Shown piece by piece: positions 24,483-31,681 of a DNA stretch of 64,000 nt. The notes under the pieces were generated by a model, which made no database searches, had not been told where the DNA came from, and worked only from the letters and a program-made list of their open reading frames with translations. The position numbers were made by a program, and so were the translations under genes. The DNA comes from CAZLBC01 sp964557575 (GTDB taxonomy: Bacteria > Planctomycetota > Phycisphaerae > SM23-33), in assembly GCA_964557575.1 (NCBI GenBank), contig CAZLBC010000009.1, forward strand, positions 32,341 to 96,340. Reading direction: 5' to 3'. How positions within the stretch are numbered: the first letter of the stretch is position 1; the number at the start of each line of letters is the position of its first letter.

Positions 24483-25040
24483 TTACGGGGATAGATCAAT
24501 CACCGCAGAATGAGTGCCGGAAAAACCCTCGATGATGTGCCGAACAATAAGCGTTACAACCAGGATAGTTGCTGCTATCCCCGGGAGATCCAGAACAAAT
24601 GTTATGAGGACCCCGCGCCAGTGTTTCCGGCTGAAATGCTTGTCGGTAAAGATCAAGGCGCCGAGATACCAGAGCGAAAACAGTTGTATAGGGAAGGCTA
24701 TCAAGCCGTATATGGCTGCCCGGTATGCCCGGTCGAGTTTTTTGTCGGCGCTCGTTTTTTCCTCTTCCTTCGTATCATCGTCATACGCGACGGCGGGCAA
24801 GCCGCCTTGCGAGGCTCTGCCGACCTGATTGTTTGACAGAATAGCAACGGCGCGCTGTCCATCCTCCTCGTATACCTGTAATTTAATCCCGCCGAAAGCC
24901 GTGTTCATGTGCCACAACGTGTGAACCGTGTTTTCGTCGAGAAGAATCGTCTCTATACCTTCCCCCTCAATCCTGCTCCGTGCCAGATGGGCATCCACCG
25001 GCGTCTGAAAAGTGGCGACAGTGACAAACTCGGTATGCAC
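24483..25040 (-). CDS. DUF2007-containing membrane protein
   Basis: I place the start at GTG 25040, which follows AAGGAG and removes a 44-residue Arg-rich extension. The 185-aa protein has an N-terminal DUF2007-like domain (EFVTVATFQTPVDAHLARSRIEGEGIETILLDENTV, then GGIKLQVYEEDGQRAVAIL, about residues 1-75), a charged linker (DDDTKEEEKTSADKK) and two transmembrane helices (about 95-125 and 140-170). DUF2007 resembles a signal-transducing PII-like fold, but no molecular role is established. It stands alone between the FAD gene and the PQQ-like gene. Confidence 0.72.
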   Translation of the reverse strand: MHTEFVTVATFQTPVDAHLARSRIEGEGIETILLDENTVHTLWHMNTAFGGIKLQVYEEDGQRAVAILSNNQVGRASQGGLPAVAYDDDTKEEEKTSADKKLDRAYRAAIYGLIAFPIQLFSLWYLGALIFTDKHFSRKHWRGVLITFVLDLPGIAATILVVTLIVRHIIEGFSGTHSAVIDLSP

Positions 25041-25379
25041 CCGTTGCTTCTCCTTCTCGAAAACGCGATTTTTCGACGGCACCCGGTATCCGGGCGGGGC
25101 GGGTATCACTCGTCCTCTTGTTTGTAATTCCTCGATCCACGGACGGCGGCGGTGTCGCCGAAAGTGCCGCATGCGGGTAATGGATGACCCCGATCAGTTC
25201 ACAGACGATGGTTTCACTGCTCATGCGATGCCCTCGACCATCCTGCCACGATCGATACTACCGCCCCGCTTGTGCCACGGCAATGTGATTTTGCTGAATC
25301 CGGACGAATCACTATCTCAAAGCCTCCGCGAACAGAACGTGGTTGTCATTCGCGGGGCTTTCGCGGAGAATGGCACGCG
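25041..25379. other. 339-bp divergent intergenic region
   Basis: It lies between the DUF2007 gene and the PQQ-like propeller gene. Short open frames exist on the minus strand (one beginning MSSETIVCELIGV at 25224), but none has family features and they overlap the probable 5' leader. I found no convincing promoter or RNA structure. Confidence 0.4.
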
Positions 25380-26960
25380 ATGATCGGACGACACTGTCAT
25401 GTCGGTATCGTTGCCGGCCTTGCGGCTGCCCTTGTCGCCGCCGGGATGCCGGTTCGCCTCCCGGCAGGCGACTGCCCGGAGTGGGGCGGGTCGCCCGCCC
25501 GGAACATGGTCTCCGGGGAGACCGGCCTGCCGGACTCCTTCGACCCGTCCGGGGGGCGCAACGTCCTGTGGTCGGTGCGGCTGGGGACTCACACCTACGG
25601 CAATCCCACCGTCGCGGGCGGGCGGGTGATCGTCGGGACGAACGACGCCTGCCTGGACGGCGACCGGCTCCGGCGGACCCGCGGCGGGGTGATCCACTGC
25701 TTCGATCAAAAGACCGGCGAGCGGTTGTGGCGGCTGGCGGTCCCGCGATTTCGCAAGCCGGACCCGAGGTTCAACTACGACGACATGAACCTGGGGATCT
25801 GCTCGGCGGCCACGATCGCGGGCGACCGGGCCTACGTCGTCGACAGCCGCGGCTGCGTGCTGTGCCTCGACGTGAAGGGGCAGGCCGACGGCAACGACGG
25901 GCCCTATACCGACGAGGGACAATTCATGGCGGGGGAGGGCCGGGATCCCGTGACGGTCGAGCCCGGTGACGGTGACATCGTGTGGTGCTACGACATGATC
26001 CGCGAACTGCCGGTCTGGCCCCAGGACGCCTCGTCGTCCGCGGTCCTGCTCGTCGGCGACCTGGTGGTCGTCGGGACGTCCAACGGCGTGGACCGATCCC
26101 ACTACGACGTCCCGTACCCCGACGCCCCGAGCCTCATAGCCCTGCACCGGGAGACCGGGCGCCTCCTGGCCGCCGACGCCGAGAAGATCGGCCGGCGGAT
26201 GCTCCACGGCCAGTGGTCGTCGCCGGCCATGGGCGCGGTCGACGGCGAGAGGCTGATCTTTTTCGGCGGGGGAGACGGGTTCTGTTACGCCTTTCGCGTG
26301 CCGGACATGCCGCCCGAGGGGGCGGTTGCGACACTGGAGCGGGTGTGGCGGTGCGACTGCAATCCCCGCGATTACCGGTTCCGGGAGGACGGAACGGCGA
26401 TTCCCTACCAGCGGATCTACGGGACCCGCAAGACGAAGACCCGCGGGGAGGGGCCCAGCGAGATCATCGCCACGCCGGTCTTCTATCGCGGGCGGGTGTA
26501 CGTGGCGGTGGGGCAGGACCCGCACCACGGCACGGGTAAGGGCTGCCTGACCTGCATCGATGCCGCGGGGAAGGGCGATATATCCGCAGCGGGTGTCGTG
26601 TGGCGGTCGCCGCTGGTGGGCCGCAGCCTCTCAACGGTATCCATCGCCGGCGGGCTGGTCTACGTCCTCGACTACGCCGGGCTCCTGCACTGCCTGGACG
26701 CGGAGACCGGGCGGCGGTACTGGGTGCACGATACCGGCGGGAAGATATGGAGTTCGACGCTGGTCGCCGACGGGAAGATCTACTTCGGAACCGGCAAGCG
26801 GGAGTTCTGGGCGATGCAGGCGGGAACACAGAAGCGGGTTTCGGCCGTGACGCGGCTCAGGGCGAAGATGTACGCCACCCCGGTCGCCGCCGGCGGGGCG
26901 CTGCTGGTCGCGACGGAGAAGTACCTTTACGCGGTAAAAGCGGGGGAAAACGGGGAGTAA
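25380..26960 (+). CDS. Exported PQQ-like (BamB-type) beta-propeller protein
   Basis: From ATG 25380 the product is 526 aa with a signal peptide (about 8-30). Beta-propeller repeats of the PQQ/quinoprotein type recur: GNPTVAGGRVIVGTND, GGVIHCFDQKTGERLWRL, GDRAYVVDSRGCVLCLDVKG, GDLVVVGTSNGVD, PSLIALHRETGRLL, GLVYVLDYAGLLHCLDAETGRRYW, DGKIYFGTGKREFW. It starts at the mature end with CPEWGGSPARNMVSGETGLP, the layout common in planctomycete PQQ-binding-like proteins. No quinoprotein dehydrogenase active site is evident, so a scaffolding or binding role is as likely as catalysis. It is transcribed alone. Confidence 0.82.
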   Translation: MIGRHCHVGIVAGLAAALVAAGMPVRLPAGDCPEWGGSPARNMVSGETGLPDSFDPSGGRNVLWSVRLGTHTYGNPTVAGGRVIVGTNDACLDGDRLRRTRGGVIHCFDQKTGERLWRLAVPRFRKPDPRFNYDDMNLGICSAATIAGDRAYVVDSRGCVLCLDVKGQADGNDGPYTDEGQFMAGEGRDPVTVEPGDGDIVWCYDMIRELPVWPQDASSSAVLLVGDLVVVGTSNGVDRSHYDVPYPDAPSLIALHRETGRLLAADAEKIGRRMLHGQWSSPAMGAVDGERLIFFGGGDGFCYAFRVPDMPPEGAVATLERVWRCDCNPRDYRFREDGTAIPYQRIYGTRKTKTRGEGPSEIIATPVFYRGRVYVAVGQDPHHGTGKGCLTCIDAAGKGDISAAGVVWRSPLVGRSLSTVSIAGGLVYVLDYAGLLHCLDAETGRRYWVHDTGGKIWSSTLVADGKIYFGTGKREFWAMQAGTQKRVSAVTRLRAKMYATPVAAGGALLVATEKYLYAVKAGENGE

Positions 26961-27080
26961 TTTTCGGAATCGGCCACTGCTCGCGGTACGCTCTCATTCG
27001 ACCGGTAAGTACGGCCTGCTGACCAATTCGGACCTGCCTGCGAAAGGACATTTTTCCGCACCTCATCGTCAGTCTCCATC

Positions 27081-27101
27081 GACGATTCATATAGAATCGT
27101 C
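27081..27101. repeat. Perfect inverted repeat GACGATTC-ATATA-GAATCGTC
   Basis: The 8-bp arms flank a 5-nt loop. The stop codon of the frameshifted small ORF lies inside it. There is no U-tract on either side, so it is not a standard intrinsic terminator. Confidence 0.6.
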
Positions 27102-27250
27102 TGCTTCGACTTCCTTGATCTGCGAAAAACGTGTCTCTTTCTCGTCGATGGCCGACTTGTTCAGCAGGCCATAAGTACCCCGATATCCCTGATCGTGAAG
27201 ACGGTCATATTCGATGTGAATATCGCTTCTTTGAAGTTTTTTTTCATCAT
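27087..27250 (-). pseudogene. Small ORF broken or slipped at an A8 run (tentative)
   Basis: On the minus strand two ATGs (27250, 27247) lead into eight A residues (27237-27244). As sequenced, the frame continues KKNFKEAIF and stops after 30 residues. If one A is added, the frame instead reads LQRSDIHIEYDRLHDQGYRG and TYGLLNKSAIDEKETRFSQ, then IKEVEADDSI, a plausible 54-aa protein. The run could be a sequencing indel, a true frameshift, or a transcriptional-slippage site. A good minus-strand promoter lies 40 bp upstream. I do not recognise the family. Confidence 0.3.
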
Positions 27251-27289
27251 AACAACTGTACGTTAGAATTATTCTTACTAACAGTTCAT

Positions 27290-27318
27290 ATTATTGAGCA
27301 GATACACTGCGCGGTCAA
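27290..27318 (-). promoter_or_regulatory. Promoter for the frameshifted small ORF
   Basis: TTGACC (27313-27318), 17 bp, AATAAT (27290-27295) on the minus strand. The leader it would produce contains GTTAG...CTAAC, a short inverted repeat. Confidence 0.5.
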
Positions 27319-27370
27319 GGAATAAAGAGTGCATGACACGGCACACAGAATGAACTACTCGGCATTTTGC

Positions 27371-27394
27371 AATGTTGTAAAAAACGCCAACATT
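27371..27394. promoter_or_regulatory. Inverted repeat abutting a -35 box, candidate operator
   Basis: AATGTTG (27371-27377) and CAACATT (27388-27394) are exact reverse complements separated by 10 bp, and the second arm directly touches the TTGACT of the promoter for the HzsA-like gene. An activator or repressor site is inferred from this placement. Confidence 0.45.
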
Positions 27395-27423
27395 TTGACT
27401 TGTAGAGGTGTTGTCTATATACT
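27395..27423 (+). promoter_or_regulatory. Sigma70-like promoter for the HzsA-like gene
   Basis: TTGACT (27395-27400), 17 bp, TATACT (27418-27423): 5 of 6 consensus bases in each box at optimal spacing, 61 bp before the ATG. Confidence 0.7.
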
Positions 27424-27484
27424 AATAAACTGAGTTAATCTTGAGCATTTTGATCGTCAACCACAGCACTGAGGATACAGGCCT

Positions 27485-30400
27485 ATGACACGCATGCGTT
27501 TGACCGTTTCGGCAGTGGGGTTTTTGTCAATCATCCCGGCCGTGTTCGCCGGATCATCCGCCCTCGACGCGGTGTACGAGAAAAAGGATACGTGGCAGGA
27601 GGCCATGCGCGCCGCGCACGCCGGGCTCGTCGCCCGGGAAAAAGAGCAGGCCGGCAAGAAAGACGACGACGGCGCCGACTTCCAGGGCGTCGAGCAGCAG
27701 AACGGCGTTACCCTCGGCCGGTGGTACACGCTGCCGCCCTTCAAGGCGAAGGGCAAGAAGGCGTTGCAGCGCGATTACGGCCCCGAAGCGGCCATCGACT
27801 CACAGAAGTGGATACAGAAGCCGAAGTGGCGGGCGGGGTACGTGATCAACATGTCCATGCCGGACCGGACGATACAGTACTGCTACTGCAAGCTGCACGT
27901 CGACGCGCCGAAGACCGTTACGGCCTACATCGGCAGCGACGACGGCGTCGCCGTCCTGCTCAACGGCAAAACCGTCCTGTCGAAGGATCCCCCGCGGGGC
28001 GTCAGCCCGAACCAGGACCGGGCGCAACTGGAATTGCAGAAGGGCACGAACCACCTGCTGATGAAGATCCACAATCACCGCGGCGGCAGCGGGATGTATT
28101 TCTCCCTTGAGAAAGAGCCCCGCGGTTCGATGAAGAGCAGCACGAAGGGACGCTCGAAGGCGGATCCGCGGTGGGCGGCGCTGTGGACGCGGCTGGAAAA
28201 GGACTTCGGCGGCGATCCCGACGCCGCGTGGGAAATGGCCGCCGAAAAGGCCGACGGTATCTGGCGGGGGGCATTCAACAGCAATAATATCACGGCGCTG
28301 GCAAAGCGGTACGCCCGCAGCACCCGTGACTACGACGACATGAAAAAGGAGGCCCTGGCCATGGCGGGCGGGGTGACAGACGCCGCGTCGCTCGCGAAGC
28401 TTCGGGCCGTCTACTACCGGTCCGTCAAGACCCACGAGAAATTCGGTCCCAAGGATCCGTCCGCCCCGAACAACGGGCTGCCCGAGCGTCGGCCGCCGGA
28501 GGAAAACGACGGTGTCCTGAACGGTCCGCTGACGAAAGGGGGGCACAAGGCCGCGGGCGAGGGCGACCGCGCGTCGCTGAAGCTCGCCATCGAGGACCTG
28601 CGCGAAACGTTCGGCGAGGAGTATCCGAAGGGAAACGAGTTCCTGAAGCGCCTGGAGAACATACAGGACGAAAAGTCCGCGGAGTTCCTGGCGCTGAAGA
28701 AGGAAGCCCTGCTGGCCAATCCGCTGCTCGACTTCGACCGCCTGCTGATGGTCCGCAGCCGCAAGGGCAACCGGTTCTCGCGCAACTGGCAGACGCGGAC
28801 GTCGTGCGGCGGCACGTTCGACGACGAACTCGTCGTGATGTCCCCGATCTGCGAGGGTGCGGTAACGGTTGTTCACAAGCCCGGCAACGGCAGGTTCGTC
28901 GGCGACGTCGATCTCTACTTTGGCGCCGACAAGGTGCTCTTCGCCTCGCACGCCGAAAAGGGCGAGCTGACCGCGGTGCCCAATACCAAGAAGACACGGG
29001 GATACGCCCTCTTCGAGATGGCGATTGACCCGGCAACCGGCGAGAAGCGCGGCGACCCGAAGATGAAAACGCCCGACATGGGCTGGGACGTAGACAACTT
29101 CGACGGCTGCTATCTCCCCGACGACCGCATCATCTTCGCGTCCACGGCGGCATACGAGGGCGTGCCCTGCGTCGGCGGCGGATCGTACGTGGCCAACCTG
29201 TACATCATGAACCCCGACGGCACCGGCGTCCGGCGGCTGACCTTCGACCAGGACGCCAGTTGGCACCCGGCGGTGATGGAAAACGGCCGGGTGATGTACA
29301 CGCGGTGGGAGTACACCGACTCGGCCCACTACTACAGCCGCGTCCTCATGACGATGAACCCCGACGGGTCCGACCAGAAGGGCTACTACGGCAGCAACTC
29401 CTACTGGCCCAACAGCATGTTCTTCGCCCGCCAGATCCCGGGTCATTCCACCAAGTTCATCTGCACGATCACCGGTCACCACAGCCACTCCAAGGGCGGG
29501 GCGCTGTGCCTCTTCGATGTCTCGAAGGGCCGCCACGAGGCCGACGGCGCGATCCAGTTCATCACCGGCCGGGGCAAAGAGGTTCAGCCCCTGGTCATCG
29601 ACAATCTCGCCCGCGCCTACAGCCCGATGTTCTTCCACCCCTGGCCCCTGAGCGACAAGTATTTCCTGGCCATGACCGGCAAGTCGATCTACCTCCTCGA
29701 CGTATTCGACAACATGCTGTGTCTCAAGAAGGCCGACAAGGACGGCGGGTACTACGAGCCGATTCCCCTGCGAAAGATTGATCGGCCGGCGGCCCGGCCG
29801 GACATGGTCGACCCGGGCAGCGAGATCGCCACGGTCCTGATCAACGACGTCTACCTGGGGCCCGGGCTCGACGGGGTGCCCCGCGGCACCGTCAAGAAGG
29901 TCCGCGTGTATCGTTACGAGTACGGTCCCCGCCACAAGGGCGGGCACTACGCGATGGGTATGGAGGCCGGCTGGGACGCCAAGCAGGTGCTGGGGACCGC
30001 GACGGTGGAGCCCGACGGGTCGGCGATGTTCAATATCCCGGCCAACACCCCGGTCGCGCTCCAGCCGCTCGACGAGAACGGCATGGCCCTGCAGTTGATG
30101 CGCAGTTGGTTTGTCGGCATGCCGGGCGAGCGGCTCACCTGCGTCGGCTGCCACGAGAGCCAGGACATGCCGCCGCCGAAGAAGCAGGGGGCCGCCATGC
30201 TCCGCGCCCCCGGCGAGATCGAGCCGTTCTACGGGCCCCTCCGCGGATTCAGTTTCCAGCGTGAGATCCAGCCGGTCCTCGATAAGTACTGCGTCGGCTG
30301 CCACGACGGTACGCACGACCTGGACGGGAACGGGGCCGACAGGAAGGGACGGTACACGGTTCCCGACCGCATCATCGGCACCGGCGACAACACCGGCAAG

Positions 30401-31672
30401 AAGTTCGCCCGGTGCGGTATTCCCGACCTCTCCACGCCGAAGTCGGCCCACCGGATGCTCCACCCGTACGTTCGCCGCAACGGTCCCGAGGGCGACTACC
30501 ACCTGCTGAGGCCGCTGGAGTTCCACGCGAGCACCAGCGAGCTGGTCCAGATGCTCCAAAAGGGCCACCACAACGTCACGCTCGACCAGGAGGCCTGGGA
30601 CCGGCTTATCACCTGGATCGATATCAACGCCCCGTACCACGGCACCTGGGCCGAGGCGGGGGCCAAGAAGGATATACTCGATCGCCGGATGGAGATGCGC
30701 GAGAAGTATGCCGGCGACGACTTCAACCCCGAGGCCATCGTCAACCCGTACGTGAAGTCCGAAGATCACGTCATGCCGACCCCCCGCGAGCGGACGGTCG
30801 TCCCCCGCGAAAAGGCGGCTGTCAAGCCCTGCGAGAGGAAGGCCCTGACACTCGATCTCGGCGACGGGATGACCATGGACCTGGTCGGCATCCCCGCCGG
30901 CAGCTTTTCGATGGGCAGCAACGACGAGACGCCGGTCGAGCAGCCGGTGTCGCGGGTCAGTATCGAGACGCCGTTCTACATGGGCGCCACGGAAGTCACC
31001 CTGGGACAGTTCCGTAAGTTCGATCCCGATTACCGCAACGGCGTCTACGACATGCACTACAAGGACCAGGTGCACCGCGGCTACTACATGAACGACATGC
31101 GGCTGCCGGTCATCCGGGTCTCGTGGCAAAAGGCCGCGGCGTTCTGCGAGTGGCTCTCGAAGAAGACCGGCAAAACGGTGACGCTGCCGACCGAGGCGCA
31201 GTGGGAGTGGGCCTGCCGCGCGGGCACCGACACGCCGCTCTCGTACGGCGGGCTCGACACGATATTCTCCCAACACGCGAACATGGCCGATATCACGGTC
31301 AAGCTGATGGCCGTGCGGGGCGTGAACCCGAAGCCGATGAAGAACCCGAACCGGCACTATGATTTCGAGCTCAAAGACCCGCGCAGCGACGACAATGCCC
31401 TGATGCTGTCGGTAGCGGGCAGCTACCGGCCGAACCCGTGGGGCCTGTACGACATGCACGGCAACGCCGCGGAATGGACCCGGTCGGACTACAAGCCCTA
31501 CCCCTACAAGGCATCGGACGGGCGGAATCTCGGGGAGCCGAACACGAAAAAGGTGCTTCGCGGCGGCTCGTGGCACGACCGCCCGTTCCGCTGCACGTCG
31601 TCGTTCCGCCTCGGGTTCCCGACCTGGCACCGCGTGTACCACGCCGGTTTCCGGGTTATCGTCGAGGAATAA
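27485..31672 (+). CDS. Exported diheme HzsA-related propeller protein fused to an FGE/SUMF-type domain
   Basis: The 1395-aa protein has a signal peptide (about 1-22) and an N-terminal beta-sandwich-like part (about 60-220, GSDDGVAVLLNGKTV). A TolB-like propeller follows (about 440-830), with YIMNPDGTGVRRLTFDQDAS, MTMNPDGSDQKGYYGSNSYW and HSTKFICTITGHHS, the pattern of the hydrazine synthase alpha-subunit middle domain. Two c-type heme sites, CVGCH at residues 886 and 936, imply a periplasmic cytochrome. The C-terminal domain (about 1118-1395) is formylglycine-generating-enzyme-like (IPAGSFSMGS, LPTEAQWEWACRAGT, LRGGSWHDR). Of the two FGE catalytic cysteines the first is replaced by Asp. Hydrazine synthesis is not claimed; this is a paralogue family common in planctomycetes. 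Confidence 0.82.
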   Translation: MTRMRLTVSAVGFLSIIPAVFAGSSALDAVYEKKDTWQEAMRAAHAGLVAREKEQAGKKDDDGADFQGVEQQNGVTLGRWYTLPPFKAKGKKALQRDYGPEAAIDSQKWIQKPKWRAGYVINMSMPDRTIQYCYCKLHVDAPKTVTAYIGSDDGVAVLLNGKTVLSKDPPRGVSPNQDRAQLELQKGTNHLLMKIHNHRGGSGMYFSLEKEPRGSMKSSTKGRSKADPRWAALWTRLEKDFGGDPDAAWEMAAEKADGIWRGAFNSNNITALAKRYARSTRDYDDMKKEALAMAGGVTDAASLAKLRAVYYRSVKTHEKFGPKDPSAPNNGLPERRPPEENDGVLNGPLTKGGHKAAGEGDRASLKLAIEDLRETFGEEYPKGNEFLKRLENIQDEKSAEFLALKKEALLANPLLDFDRLLMVRSRKGNRFSRNWQTRTSCGGTFDDELVVMSPICEGAVTVVHKPGNGRFVGDVDLYFGADKVLFASHAEKGELTAVPNTKKTRGYALFEMAIDPATGEKRGDPKMKTPDMGWDVDNFDGCYLPDDRIIFASTAAYEGVPCVGGGSYVANLYIMNPDGTGVRRLTFDQDASWHPAVMENGRVMYTRWEYTDSAHYYSRVLMTMNPDGSDQKGYYGSNSYWPNSMFFARQIPGHSTKFICTITGHHSHSKGGALCLFDVSKGRHEADGAIQFITGRGKEVQPLVIDNLARAYSPMFFHPWPLSDKYFLAMTGKSIYLLDVFDNMLCLKKADKDGGYYEPIPLRKIDRPAARPDMVDPGSEIATVLINDVYLGPGLDGVPRGTVKKVRVYRYEYGPRHKGGHYAMGMEAGWDAKQVLGTATVEPDGSAMFNIPANTPVALQPLDENGMALQLMRSWFVGMPGERLTCVGCHESQDMPPPKKQGAAMLRAPGEIEPFYGPLRGFSFQREIQPVLDKYCVGCHDGTHDLDGNGADRKGRYTVPDRIIGTGDNTGKKFARCGIPDLSTPKSAHRMLHPYVRRNGPEGDYHLLRPLEFHASTSELVQMLQKGHHNVTLDQEAWDRLITWIDINAPYHGTWAEAGAKKDILDRRMEMREKYAGDDFNPEAIVNPYVKSEDHVMPTPRERTVVPREKAAVKPCERKALTLDLGDGMTMDLVGIPAGSFSMGSNDETPVEQPVSRVSIETPFYMGATEVTLGQFRKFDPDYRNGVYDMHYKDQVHRGYYMNDMRLPVIRVSWQKAAAFCEWLSKKTGKTVTLPTEAQWEWACRAGTDTPLSYGGLDTIFSQHANMADITVKLMAVRGVNPKPMKNPNRHYDFELKDPRSDDNALMLSVAGSYRPNPWGLYDMHGNAAEWTRSDYKPYPYKASDGRNLGEPNTKKVLRGGSWHDRPFRCTSSFRLGFPTWHRVYHAGFRVIVEE

Positions 31673-31681
31673 ACGGGTTTC

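Larger units (their letters stand above)
26961..27484. other. AT-rich intergenic region with two promoters and a possible decayed small gene
   Basis: This 524-bp stretch is clearly more AT-rich than its surroundings. It contains the promoter of the HzsA-like gene (27395-27423), a 7-bp-arm inverted repeat just upstream of that promoter (27371-27394), a minus-strand promoter (27290-27318) reading into a frameshifted small ORF (27087-27250), and a perfect 8-bp hairpin (27081-27101). Confidence 0.6.

Noticed and set aside
27800..31642. 1280-codon minus-strand open frame
   Set aside because: Antisense to the HzsA-like gene, which has a promoter, signal peptide and heme motifs.
30841..31672. FGE-type domain as maturase for the sulfatase at 53.6 kb
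   Set aside because: One catalytic cysteine is Asp, it is fused to a periplasmic cytochrome, and it lies 22 kb away; sulfatase maturation before Tat export would need a cytosolic enzyme.
27485..31672. Hydrazine synthase subunit and anammox metabolism
   Set aside because: Only the HzsA-like domain is present, with no HzsB/C or hydrazine dehydrogenase genes; such paralogues occur widely in non-anammox planctomycetes.
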